Shown: piece by piece, positions 6,601 to 20,750 of the stretch
Layout of the letters: each line of letters starts with the position of its first letter
How positions within the stretch are numbered: position 1 is the first letter of the stretch
Made by a program: the position numbers and the translations under genes
Assembly: GCA_903813345.2 (NCBI GenBank)
Contig: CAIIXF020000480.1
Span: 1-64,000, forward strand
Length of the DNA: 64,000 bases
From: Owenia fusiformis
Taxonomy: Eukaryota > Annelida > Polychaeta > Sabellida > Oweniidae
Direction: 5' to 3'
Notes under the pieces: generated by a model
The model's database searches: none
Told to the model about the DNA's origin: nothing
What the model saw: only the letters and a program-made list of their open reading frames with translations

Positions 6601-8929
6601 GGCATGTTGCCATTGCAAAAAGATTACAACTGTGCCTACATACTAGCTTACTGACTCGTCATGATCACAATTGTGTTGGGACTACATTTATTTTTGAATA
6701 CTACTTTTTTCTATTCAGCGGAAGTGACGTATTAGGGCATTTTGGCCTAATAGCCACATGGTTGGATGATTTCTGGCTTTAAATTGCATTTTTCCAATTT
6801 ACTAGAGTTTTTCAAGTAGTTTTGTGCAGTTTAAGAATATTCTGACAGCAATTATGAAAAATATGGCTACTTCATTACCCCTGGGGTCATTTTTCCAAGA
6901 ACCCAATGGTTTTCCTTTAAATTTGACTAGTTTTTCATTTACATCATGAAATCCACTGCCTGATGGTGACATTTTTCAGTATCGTGTCAAGAAATTGAGT
7001 ATTTTATTGCATATTGCGATTTTTAGCCAAAATCACTGAACCGTGAACCAGAAAATTGGACAAATTTGGCCCACTTTTTGGCAAAATCTTACTAAAATCA
7101 TCACTTTTTCATACTTTATTCCATTCAACAACCTCCTGATTTGAAAAATGATGACAAATTTGATCAGTTTTGACTCTGGCCTAGAGAATTGGGACTTTTG
7201 AGATATTTTTTAGCTCGAATGTAGTCATTCAGAGTGAACAAATACATCAAAAATTGACACTTAACTCACCAATTTCTGACTGCACCCCCGATATGTACCT
7301 TCTTTTTATACTGGAAACCATAAGATGGAAAATTCAATCTTTATGATGATAAGCAACTCGTTGGCTTCCCCATTTACGACAACAAATGACATTTAGGGGT
7401 CACGAAGGACAAAATTGTAGCCAAATATCGTCAAAATCAGTGGTTTTTGGGGTAAAAAGCGAAAACTGCTGATTCAGCAAAAACATTAAATTTGTTCATG
7501 AAAATTCCCCTTTTTGCCTCCGTCCAAAATATGTTTCACACTAATAAACTTCAATTCTGGGCGATTCTGAGTAGTTTTAAAAAATTTTGGTCACTTTCAC
7601 ATGTGACTAATAGGCAAAACTGCCCTAATTCACGTCACCATACTAGTCAATGGGCAAAAGGGCAAACGCCTGACTTTTTATCTCGAGTTATGGATTTATG
7701 TGGCCTCACTGGCCTATCTGAGGTTCTAAAGCTATGTCAAAGCTACATCTTGACACTAAACTCAATAGGGGCCAATCATCTACTTTTTGAAATAATTGGT
7801 CAATTGTGACACTACCCCCTCTCTCTGCAGACACAAATTGAAATTCACTAAAATGAAGGCAAAATTAATACGCCACTTGACTCGAAATTTTCCTTCAGAT
7901 AACCCAAATAAACGCATTTCCAGAAGAAATGGCATGTTGCCATTGCAAAAAGATTACAACTGTGCCTACATACTAGCTTACTGACTCGTCATGATCACAA
8001 TTGTGTTGGGACTACATTTATTTTTGAATACTACTTTTTTCTATTCAGCGGAAGTGACGTATTAGGGCATTTTGGCCTAATAGCCACATGGTTGGATGAT
8101 TTCTGGCTTTAAATTGCATTTTTCCAATTTACTAGAGTTTTTCAAGTAGTTTTGTGCAGTTTAAGAATATTCTGACAGCAATTATGAAAAATATGGCTAC
8201 TTCATTACCCCTGGGGTCATTTTTCCAAGAACCCAATGGTTTTCCTTTAAATTTGACTAGTTTTTCATTTACATCATGAAATCCACTGCCTGATGGTGAC
8301 ATTTTTCAGTATCGTGTCAAGAAATTGAGTATTTTATTGCATATTGCGATTTTTAGCCAAAATCACTGAACCGTGAACCAGAAAATTGGACAAATTTGGC
8401 CCACTTTTTGGCAAAATCTTACTAAAATCATCACTTTTTCATACTTTATTCCATTCAACAACCTCCTGATTTGAAAAATGATGACAAATTTGATCAGTTT
8501 TGACTCTGGCCTAGAGAATTGGGACTTTTGAGATATTTTTTAGCTCGAATGTAGTCATTCAGAGTGAACAAATACATCAAAAATTGACACTTAACTCACC
8601 AATTTCTGACTGCACCCCCGATATGTACCTTCTTTTTATACTGGAAACCATAAGATGGAAAATTCAATCTTTATGATGATAAGCAACTCGTTGGCTTCCC
8701 CATTTACGACAACAAATGACATTTAGGGGTCACGAAGGACAAAATTGTAGCCAAATATCGTCAAAATCAGTGGTTTTTGGGGTAAAAAGCGAAAACTGCT
8801 GATTCAGCAAAAACATTAAATTTGTTCATGAAAATTCCCCTTTTTGCCTCCGTCCAAAATATGTTTCACACTAATAAACTTCAATTCTGGGCGATTCTGA
8901 GTAGTTTTAAAAAATTTTGGTCACTTTCA

Positions 8930-8950
8930 CATGTGACTAATAGCCACATG
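8930..8950. other. empty-site junction (type copy) in a 21-bp imperfect palindrome
   Basis: In S units CATGTG (8930-8935), CTAATAG (8937-8943) and CACATG (8945-8950) form a 21-bp palindrome about a central A, with one mismatched pair (8936/8944). A single CTAATAG is present, with no footprint or leftover element bases. The equivalent position in L units carries the 470-bp insertion. The other S junctions have the same sequence. Confidence 0.85.
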
Positions 8951-11520
8951 GTTGGATGATTTCTGGCTTTAAATTGCATTTTTCCAATTTACTAGAGTTT
9001 TTCAAGTAGTTTTGTGCAGTTTAAGAATATTCTGACAGCAATTATGAAAAATATGGCTACTTCATTACCCCTGGGGTCATTTTTCCAAGAACCCAATGGT
9101 TTTCCTTTAAATTTGACTAGTTTTTCATTTACATCATGAAATCCACTGCCTGATGGTGACATTTTTCAGTATCGTGTCAAGAAATTGAGTATTTTATTGC
9201 ATATTGCGATTTTTAGCCAAAATCACTGAACCGTGAACCAGAAAATTGGACAAATTTGGCCCACTTTTTGGCAAAATCTTACTAAAATCATCACTTTTTC
9301 ATACTTTATTCCATTCAACAACCTCCTGATTTGAAAAATGATGACAAATTTGATCAGTTTTGACTCTGGCCTAGAGAATTGGGACTTTTGAGATATTTTT
9401 TAGCTCGAATGTAGTCATTCAGAGTGAACAAATACATCAAAAATTGACACTTAACTCACCAATTTCTGACTGCACCCCCGATATGTACCTTCTTTTTATA
9501 CTGGAAACCATAAGATGGAAAATTCAATCTTTATGATGATAAGCAACTCGTTGGCTTCCCCATTTACGACAACAAATGACATTTAGGGGTCACGAAGGAC
9601 AAAATTGTAGCCAAATATCGTCAAAATCAGTGGTTTTTGGGGTAAAAAGCGAAAACTGCTGATTCAGCAAAAACATTAAATTTGTTCATGAAAATTCCCC
9701 TTTTTGCCTCCGTCCAAAATATGTTTCACACTAATAAACTTCAATTCTGGGCGATTCTGAGTAGTTTTAAAAAATTTTGGTCACTTTCACATGTGACTAA
9801 TAGCCACATGGTTGGATGATTTCTGGCTTTAAATTGCATTTTTCCAATTTACTAGAGTTTTTCAAGTAGTTTTGTGCAGTTTAAGAATATTCTGACAGCA
9901 ATTATGAAAAATATGGCTACTTCATTACCCCTGGGGTCATTTTTCCAAGAACCCAATGGTTTTCCTTTAAATTTGACTAGTTTTTCATTTACATCATGAA
10001 ATCCACTGCCTGATGGTGACATTTTTCAGTATCGTGTCAAGAAATTGAGTATTTTATTGCATATTGCGATTTTTAGCCAAAATCACTGAACCGTGAACCA
10101 GAAAATTGGACAAATTTGGCCCACTTTTTGGCAAAATCTTACTAAAATCATCACTTTTTCATACTTTATTCCATTCAACAACCTCCTGATTTGAAAAATG
10201 ATGACAAATTTGATCAGTTTTGACTCTGGCCTAGAGAATTGGGACTTTTGAGATATTTTTTAGCTCGAATGTAGTCATTCAGAGTGAACAAATACATCAA
10301 AAATTGACACTTAACTCACCAATTTCTGACTGCACCCCCGATATGTACCTTCTTTTTATACTGGAAACCATAAGATGGAAAATTCAATCTTTATGATGAT
10401 AAGCAACTCGTTGGCTTCCCCATTTACGACAACAAATGACATTTAGGGGTCACGAAGGACAAAATTGTAGCCAAATATCGTCAAAATCAGTGGTTTTTGG
10501 GGTAAAAAGCGAAAACTGCTGATTCAGCAAAAACATTAAATTTGTTCATGAAAATTCCCCTTTTTGCCTCCGTCCAAAATATGTTTCACACTAATAAACT
10601 TCAATTCTGGGCGATTCTGAGTAGTTTTAAAAAATTTTGGTCACTTTCACATGTGACTAATAGCCACATGGTTGGATGATTTCTGGCTTTAAATTGCATT
10701 TTTCCAATTTACTAGAGTTTTTCAAGTAGTTTTGTGCAGTTTAAGAATATTCTGACAGCAATTATGAAAAATATGGCTACTTCATTACCCCTGGGGTCAT
10801 TTTTCCAAGAACCCAATGGTTTTCCTTTAAATTTGACTAGTTTTTCATTTACATCATGAAATCCACTGCCTGATGGTGACATTTTTCAGTATCGTGTCAA
10901 GAAATTGAGTATTTTATTGCATATTGCGATTTTTAGCCAAAATCACTGAACCGTGAACCAGAAAATTGGACAAATTTGGCCCACTTTTTGGCAAAATCTT
11001 ACTAAAATCATCACTTTTTCATACTTTATTCCATTCAACAACCTCCTGATTTGAAAAATGATGACAAATTTGATCAGTTTTGACTCTGGCCTAGAGAATT
11101 GGGACTTTTGAGATATTTTTTAGCTCGAATGTAGTCATTCAGAGTGAACAAATACATCAAAAATTGACACTTAACTCACCAATTTCTGACTGCACCCCCG
11201 ATATGTACCTTCTTTTTATACTGGAAACCATAAGATGGAAAATTCAATCTTTATGATGATAAGCAACTCGTTGGCTTCCCCATTTACGACAACAAATGAC
11301 ATTTAGGGGTCACGAAGGACAAAATTGTAGCCAAATATCGTCAAAATCAGTGGTTTTTGGGGTAAAAAGCGAAAACTGCTGATTCAGCAAAAACATTAAA
11401 TTTGTTCATGAAAATTCCCCTTTTTGCCTCCGTCCAAAATATGTTTCACACTAATAAACTTCAATTCTGGGCGATTCTGAGTAGTTTTAAAAAATTTTGG
11501 TCACTTTCACATGTGACTAA
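8941..11520. repeat. array run 2: three S units
   Basis: Units start at 8941, 9801 and 10661, each 860 bp. This is the longest S run in the window. Confidence 0.97.
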
Positions 11521-12850
11521 TAGGCAAAACTGCCCTAATTCACGTCACCATACTAGTCAATGGGCAAAAGGGCAAACGCCTGACTTTTTATCTCGAGTTA
11601 TGGATTTATGTGGCCTCACTGGCCTATCTGAGGTTCTAAAGCTATGTCAAAGCTACATCTTGACACTAAACTCAATAGGGGCCAATCATCTACTTTTTGA
11701 AATAATTGGTCAATTGTGACACTACCCCCTCTCTCTGCAGACACAAATTGAAATTCACTAAAATGAAGGCAAAATTAATACGCCACTTGACTCGAAATTT
11801 TCCTTCAGATAACCCAAATAAACGCATTTCCAGAAGAAATGGCATGTTGCCATTGCAAAAAGATTACAACTGTGCCTACATACTAGCTTACTGACTCGTC
11901 ATGATCACAATTGTGTTGGGACTACATTTATTTTTGAATACTACTTTTTTCTATTCAGCGGAAGTGACGTATTAGGGCATTTTGGCCTAATAGCCACATG
12001 GTTGGATGATTTCTGGCTTTAAATTGCATTTTTCCAATTTACTAGAGTTTTTCAAGTAGTTTTGTGCAGTTTAAGAATATTCTGACAGCAATTATGAAAA
12101 ATATGGCTACTTCATTACCCCTGGGGTCATTTTTCCAAGAACCCAATGGTTTTCCTTTAAATTTGACTAGTTTTTCATTTACATCATGAAATCCACTGCC
12201 TGATGGTGACATTTTTCAGTATCGTGTCAAGAAATTGAGTATTTTATTGCATATTGCGATTTTTAGCCAAAATCACTGAACCGTGAACCAGAAAATTGGA
12301 CAAATTTGGCCCACTTTTTGGCAAAATCTTACTAAAATCATCACTTTTTCATACTTTATTCCATTCAACAACCTCCTGATTTGAAAAATGATGACAAATT
12401 TGATCAGTTTTGACTCTGGCCTAGAGAATTGGGACTTTTGAGATATTTTTTAGCTCGAATGTAGTCATTCAGAGTGAACAAATACATCAAAAATTGACAC
12501 TTAACTCACCAATTTCTGACTGCACCCCCGATATGTACCTTCTTTTTATACTGGAAACCATAAGATGGAAAATTCAATCTTTATGATGATAAGCAACTCG
12601 TTGGCTTCCCCATTTACGACAACAAATGACATTTAGGGGTCACGAAGGACAAAATTGTAGCCAAATATCGTCAAAATCAGTGGTTTTTGGGGTAAAAAGC
12701 GAAAACTGCTGATTCAGCAAAAACATTAAATTTGTTCATGAAAATTCCCCTTTTTGCCTCCGTCCAAAATATGTTTCACACTAATAAACTTCAATTCTGG
12801 GCGATTCTGAGTAGTTTTAAAAAATTTTGGTCACTTTCACATGTGACTAA
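11521..12850. repeat. array run 3: one L unit
   Basis: A single 1330-bp unit between S runs. Confidence 0.97.
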
Positions 12851-13710
12851 TAGCCACATGGTTGGATGATTTCTGGCTTTAAATTGCATTTTTCCAATTT
12901 ACTAGAGTTTTTCAAGTAGTTTTGTGCAGTTTAAGAATATTCTGACAGCAATTATGAAAAATATGGCTACTTCATTACCCCTGGGGTCATTTTTCCAAGA
13001 ACCCAATGGTTTTCCTTTAAATTTGACTAGTTTTTCATTTACATCATGAAATCCACTGCCTGATGGTGACATTTTTCAGTATCGTGTCAAGAAATTGAGT
13101 ATTTTATTGCATATTGCGATTTTTAGCCAAAATCACTGAACCGTGAACCAGAAAATTGGACAAATTTGGCCCACTTTTTGGCAAAATCTTACTAAAATCA
13201 TCACTTTTTCATACTTTATTCCATTCAACAACCTCCTGATTTGAAAAATGATGACAAATTTGATCAGTTTTGACTCTGGCCTAGAGAATTGGGACTTTTG
13301 AGATATTTTTTAGCTCGAATGTAGTCATTCAGAGTGAACAAATACATCAAAAATTGACACTTAACTCACCAATTTCTGACTGCACCCCCGATATGTACCT
13401 TCTTTTTATACTGGAAACCATAAGATGGAAAATTCAATCTTTATGATGATAAGCAACTCGTTGGCTTCCCCATTTACGACAACAAATGACATTTAGGGGT
13501 CACGAAGGACAAAATTGTAGCCAAATATCGTCAAAATCAGTGGTTTTTGGGGTAAAAAGCGAAAACTGCTGATTCAGCAAAAACATTAAATTTGTTCATG
13601 AAAATTCCCCTTTTTGCCTCCGTCCAAAATATGTTTCACACTAATAAACTTCAATTCTGGGCGATTCTGAGTAGTTTTAAAAAATTTTGGTCACTTTCAC
13701 ATGTGACTAA
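12851..13710. repeat. array run 4: one S unit
   Basis: A single 860-bp unit. Confidence 0.97.
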
Positions 13711-16700
13711 TAGGCAAAACTGCCCTAATTCACGTCACCATACTAGTCAATGGGCAAAAGGGCAAACGCCTGACTTTTTATCTCGAGTTATGGATTTATG
13801 TGGCCTCACTGGCCTATCTGAGGTTCTAAAGCTATGTCAAAGCTACATCTTGACACTAAACTCAATAGGGGCCAATCATCTACTTTTTGAAATAATTGGT
13901 CAATTGTGACACTACCCCCTCTCTCTGCAGACACAAATTGAAATTCACTAAAATGAAGGCAAAATTAATACGCCACTTGACTCGAAATTTTCCTTCAGAT
14001 AACCCAAATAAACGCATTTCCAGAAGAAATGGCATGTTGCCATTGCAAAAAGATTACAACTGTGCCTACATACTAGCTTACTGACTCGTCATGATCACAA
14101 TTGTGTTGGGACTACATTTATTTTTGAATACTACTTTTTTCTATTCAGCGGAAGTGACGTATTAGGGCATTTTGGCCTAATAGCCACATGGTTGGATGAT
14201 TTCTGGCTTTAAATTGCATTTTTCCAATTTACTAGAGTTTTTCAAGTAGTTTTGTGCAGTTTAAGAATATTCTGACAGCAATTATGAAAAATATGGCTAC
14301 TTCATTACCCCTGGGGTCATTTTTCCAAGAACCCAATGGTTTTCCTTTAAATTTGACTAGTTTTTCATTTACATCATGAAATCCACTGCCTGATGGTGAC
14401 ATTTTTCAGTATCGTGTCAAGAAATTGAGTATTTTATTGCATATTGCGATTTTTAGCCAAAATCACTGAACCGTGAACCAGAAAATTGGACAAATTTGGC
14501 CCACTTTTTGGCAAAATCTTACTAAAATCATCACTTTTTCATACTTTATTCCATTCAACAACCTCCTGATTTGAAAAATGATGACAAATTTGATCAGTTT
14601 TGACTCTGGCCTAGAGAATTGGGACTTTTGAGATATTTTTTAGCTCGAATGTAGTCATTCAGAGTGAACAAATACATCAAAAATTGACACTTAACTCACC
14701 AATTTCTGACTGCACCCCCGATATGTACCTTCTTTTTATACTGGAAACCATAAGATGGAAAATTCAATCTTTATGATGATAAGCAACTCGTTGGCTTCCC
14801 CATTTACGACAACAAATGACATTTAGGGGTCACGAAGGACAAAATTGTAGCCAAATATCGTCAAAATCAGTGGTTTTTGGGGTAAAAAGCGAAAACTGCT
14901 GATTCAGCAAAAACATTAAATTTGTTCATGAAAATTCCCCTTTTTGCCTCCGTCCAAAATATGTTTCACACTAATAAACTTCAATTCTGGGCGATTCTGA
15001 GTAGTTTTAAAAAATTTTGGTCACTTTCACATGTGACTAATAGGCAAAACTGCCCTAATTCACGTCACCATACTAGTCAATGGGCAAAAGGGCAAACGCC
15101 TGACTTTTTATCTCGAGTTATGGATTTATGTGGCCTCACTGGCCTATCTGAGGTTCTAAAGCTATGTCAAAGCTACATCTTGACACTAAACTCAATAGGG
15201 GCCAATCATCTACTTTTTGAAATAATTGGTCAATTGTGACACTACCCCCTCTCTCTGCAGACACAAATTGAAATTCACTAAAATGAAGGCAAAATTAATA
15301 CGCCACTTGACTCGAAATTTTCCTTCAGATAACCCAAATAAACGCATTTCCAGAAGAAATGGCATGTTGCCATTGCAAAAAGATTACAACTGTGCCTACA
15401 TACTAGCTTACTGACTCGTCATGATCACAATTGTGTTGGGACTACATTTATTTTTGAATACTACTTTTTTCTATTCAGCGGAAGTGACGTATTAGGGCAT
15501 TTTGGCCTAATAGCCACATGGTTGGATGATTTCTGGCTTTAAATTGCATTTTTCCAATTTACTAGAGTTTTTCAAGTAGTTTTGTGCAGTTTAAGAATAT
15601 TCTGACAGCAATTATGAAAAATATGGCTACTTCATTACCCCTGGGGTCATTTTTCCAAGAACCCAATGGTTTTCCTTTAAATTTGACTAGTTTTTCATTT
15701 ACATCATGAAATCCACTGCCTGATGGTGACATTTTTCAGTATCGTGTCAAGAAATTGAGTATTTTATTGCATATTGCGATTTTTAGCCAAAATCACTGAA
15801 CCGTGAACCAGAAAATTGGACAAATTTGGCCCACTTTTTGGCAAAATCTTACTAAAATCATCACTTTTTCATACTTTATTCCATTCAACAACCTCCTGAT
15901 TTGAAAAATGATGACAAATTTGATCAGTTTTGACTCTGGCCTAGAGAATTGGGACTTTTGAGATATTTTTTAGCTCGAATGTAGTCATTCAGAGTGAACA
16001 AATACATCAAAAATTGACACTTAACTCACCAATTTCTGACTGCACCCCCGATATGTACCTTCTTTTTATACTGGAAACCATAAGATGGAAAATTCAATCT
16101 TTATGATGATAAGCAACTCGTTGGCTTCCCCATTTACGACAACAAATGACATTTAGGGGTCACGAAGGACAAAATTGTAGCCAAATATCGTCAAAATCAG
16201 TGGTTTTTGGGGTAAAAAGCGAAAACTGCTGATTCAGCAAAAACATTAAATTTGTTCATGAAAATTCCCCTTTTTGCCTCCGTCCAAAATATGTTTCACA
16301 CTAATAAACTTCAATTCTGGGCGATTCTGAGTAGTTTTAAAAAATTTTGGTCACTTTCACATGTGACTAATAGGCAAAACTGCCCTAATTCACGTCACCA
16401 TACTAGTCAATGGGCAAAAGGGCAAACGCCTGACTTTTTATCTCGAGTTATGGATTTATGTGGCCTCACTGGCCTATCTGAGGTTCTAAAGCTATGTCAA
16501 AGCTACATCTTGACACTAAACTCAATAGGGGCCAATCATCTACTTTTTGAAATAATTGGTCAATTGTGACACTACCCCCTCTCTCTGCAGACACAAATTG
16601 AAATTCACTAAAATGAAGGCAAAATTAATACGCCACTTGACTCGAAATTTTCCTTCAGATAACCCAAATAAACGCATTTCCAGAAGAAATGGCATGTTGC

Positions 16701-19030
16701 CATTGCAAAAAGATTACAACTGTGCCTACATACTAGCTTACTGACTCGTCATGATCACAATTGTGTTGGGACTACATTTATTTTTGAATACTACTTTTTT
16801 CTATTCAGCGGAAGTGACGTATTAGGGCATTTTGGCCTAATAGCCACATGGTTGGATGATTTCTGGCTTTAAATTGCATTTTTCCAATTTACTAGAGTTT
16901 TTCAAGTAGTTTTGTGCAGTTTAAGAATATTCTGACAGCAATTATGAAAAATATGGCTACTTCATTACCCCTGGGGTCATTTTTCCAAGAACCCAATGGT
17001 TTTCCTTTAAATTTGACTAGTTTTTCATTTACATCATGAAATCCACTGCCTGATGGTGACATTTTTCAGTATCGTGTCAAGAAATTGAGTATTTTATTGC
17101 ATATTGCGATTTTTAGCCAAAATCACTGAACCGTGAACCAGAAAATTGGACAAATTTGGCCCACTTTTTGGCAAAATCTTACTAAAATCATCACTTTTTC
17201 ATACTTTATTCCATTCAACAACCTCCTGATTTGAAAAATGATGACAAATTTGATCAGTTTTGACTCTGGCCTAGAGAATTGGGACTTTTGAGATATTTTT
17301 TAGCTCGAATGTAGTCATTCAGAGTGAACAAATACATCAAAAATTGACACTTAACTCACCAATTTCTGACTGCACCCCCGATATGTACCTTCTTTTTATA
17401 CTGGAAACCATAAGATGGAAAATTCAATCTTTATGATGATAAGCAACTCGTTGGCTTCCCCATTTACGACAACAAATGACATTTAGGGGTCACGAAGGAC
17501 AAAATTGTAGCCAAATATCGTCAAAATCAGTGGTTTTTGGGGTAAAAAGCGAAAACTGCTGATTCAGCAAAAACATTAAATTTGTTCATGAAAATTCCCC
17601 TTTTTGCCTCCGTCCAAAATATGTTTCACACTAATAAACTTCAATTCTGGGCGATTCTGAGTAGTTTTAAAAAATTTTGGTCACTTTCACATGTGACTAA
17701 TAGGCAAAACTGCCCTAATTCACGTCACCATACTAGTCAATGGGCAAAAGGGCAAACGCCTGACTTTTTATCTCGAGTTATGGATTTATGTGGCCTCACT
17801 GGCCTATCTGAGGTTCTAAAGCTATGTCAAAGCTACATCTTGACACTAAACTCAATAGGGGCCAATCATCTACTTTTTGAAATAATTGGTCAATTGTGAC
17901 ACTACCCCCTCTCTCTGCAGACACAAATTGAAATTCACTAAAATGAAGGCAAAATTAATACGCCACTTGACTCGAAATTTTCCTTCAGATAACCCAAATA
18001 AACGCATTTCCAGAAGAAATGGCATGTTGCCATTGCAAAAAGATTACAACTGTGCCTACATACTAGCTTACTGACTCGTCATGATCACAATTGTGTTGGG
18101 ACTACATTTATTTTTGAATACTACTTTTTTCTATTCAGCGGAAGTGACGTATTAGGGCATTTTGGCCTAATAGCCACATGGTTGGATGATTTCTGGCTTT
18201 AAATTGCATTTTTCCAATTTACTAGAGTTTTTCAAGTAGTTTTGTGCAGTTTAAGAATATTCTGACAGCAATTATGAAAAATATGGCTACTTCATTACCC
18301 CTGGGGTCATTTTTCCAAGAACCCAATGGTTTTCCTTTAAATTTGACTAGTTTTTCATTTACATCATGAAATCCACTGCCTGATGGTGACATTTTTCAGT
18401 ATCGTGTCAAGAAATTGAGTATTTTATTGCATATTGCGATTTTTAGCCAAAATCACTGAACCGTGAACCAGAAAATTGGACAAATTTGGCCCACTTTTTG
18501 GCAAAATCTTACTAAAATCATCACTTTTTCATACTTTATTCCATTCAACAACCTCCTGATTTGAAAAATGATGACAAATTTGATCAGTTTTGACTCTGGC
18601 CTAGAGAATTGGGACTTTTGAGATATTTTTTAGCTCGAATGTAGTCATTCAGAGTGAACAAATACATCAAAAATTGACACTTAACTCACCAATTTCTGAC
18701 TGCACCCCCGATATGTACCTTCTTTTTATACTGGAAACCATAAGATGGAAAATTCAATCTTTATGATGATAAGCAACTCGTTGGCTTCCCCATTTACGAC
18801 AACAAATGACATTTAGGGGTCACGAAGGACAAAATTGTAGCCAAATATCGTCAAAATCAGTGGTTTTTGGGGTAAAAAGCGAAAACTGCTGATTCAGCAA
18901 AAACATTAAATTTGTTCATGAAAATTCCCCTTTTTGCCTCCGTCCAAAATATGTTTCACACTAATAAACTTCAATTCTGGGCGATTCTGAGTAGTTTTAA
19001 AAAATTTTGGTCACTTTCACATGTGACTAA
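13711..19030. repeat. array run 5: four L units
   Basis: Units start at 13711, 15041, 16371 and 17701, each 1330 bp. Confidence 0.97.
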
Positions 19031-20750
19031 TAGCCACATGGTTGGATGATTTCTGGCTTTAAATTGCATTTTTCCAATTTACTAGAGTTTTTCAAGTAGT
19101 TTTGTGCAGTTTAAGAATATTCTGACAGCAATTATGAAAAATATGGCTACTTCATTACCCCTGGGGTCATTTTTCCAAGAACCCAATGGTTTTCCTTTAA
19201 ATTTGACTAGTTTTTCATTTACATCATGAAATCCACTGCCTGATGGTGACATTTTTCAGTATCGTGTCAAGAAATTGAGTATTTTATTGCATATTGCGAT
19301 TTTTAGCCAAAATCACTGAACCGTGAACCAGAAAATTGGACAAATTTGGCCCACTTTTTGGCAAAATCTTACTAAAATCATCACTTTTTCATACTTTATT
19401 CCATTCAACAACCTCCTGATTTGAAAAATGATGACAAATTTGATCAGTTTTGACTCTGGCCTAGAGAATTGGGACTTTTGAGATATTTTTTAGCTCGAAT
19501 GTAGTCATTCAGAGTGAACAAATACATCAAAAATTGACACTTAACTCACCAATTTCTGACTGCACCCCCGATATGTACCTTCTTTTTATACTGGAAACCA
19601 TAAGATGGAAAATTCAATCTTTATGATGATAAGCAACTCGTTGGCTTCCCCATTTACGACAACAAATGACATTTAGGGGTCACGAAGGACAAAATTGTAG
19701 CCAAATATCGTCAAAATCAGTGGTTTTTGGGGTAAAAAGCGAAAACTGCTGATTCAGCAAAAACATTAAATTTGTTCATGAAAATTCCCCTTTTTGCCTC
19801 CGTCCAAAATATGTTTCACACTAATAAACTTCAATTCTGGGCGATTCTGAGTAGTTTTAAAAAATTTTGGTCACTTTCACATGTGACTAATAGCCACATG
19901 GTTGGATGATTTCTGGCTTTAAATTGCATTTTTCCAATTTACTAGAGTTTTTCAAGTAGTTTTGTGCAGTTTAAGAATATTCTGACAGCAATTATGAAAA
20001 ATATGGCTACTTCATTACCCCTGGGGTCATTTTTCCAAGAACCCAATGGTTTTCCTTTAAATTTGACTAGTTTTTCATTTACATCATGAAATCCACTGCC
20101 TGATGGTGACATTTTTCAGTATCGTGTCAAGAAATTGAGTATTTTATTGCATATTGCGATTTTTAGCCAAAATCACTGAACCGTGAACCAGAAAATTGGA
20201 CAAATTTGGCCCACTTTTTGGCAAAATCTTACTAAAATCATCACTTTTTCATACTTTATTCCATTCAACAACCTCCTGATTTGAAAAATGATGACAAATT
20301 TGATCAGTTTTGACTCTGGCCTAGAGAATTGGGACTTTTGAGATATTTTTTAGCTCGAATGTAGTCATTCAGAGTGAACAAATACATCAAAAATTGACAC
20401 TTAACTCACCAATTTCTGACTGCACCCCCGATATGTACCTTCTTTTTATACTGGAAACCATAAGATGGAAAATTCAATCTTTATGATGATAAGCAACTCG
20501 TTGGCTTCCCCATTTACGACAACAAATGACATTTAGGGGTCACGAAGGACAAAATTGTAGCCAAATATCGTCAAAATCAGTGGTTTTTGGGGTAAAAAGC
20601 GAAAACTGCTGATTCAGCAAAAACATTAAATTTGTTCATGAAAATTCCCCTTTTTGCCTCCGTCCAAAATATGTTTCACACTAATAAACTTCAATTCTGG
20701 GCGATTCTGAGTAGTTTTAAAAAATTTTGGTCACTTTCACATGTGACTAA
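19031..20750. repeat. array run 6: two S units
   Basis: Units start at 19031 and 19891, each 860 bp. Confidence 0.97.

Larger units (their letters stand above)
2291..8940. repeat. array run 1: five L units
   Basis: Units start at 2291, 3621, 4951, 6281 and 7611, each 1330 bp. The first unit, at the array edge, is not degenerate. Confidence 0.97.
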
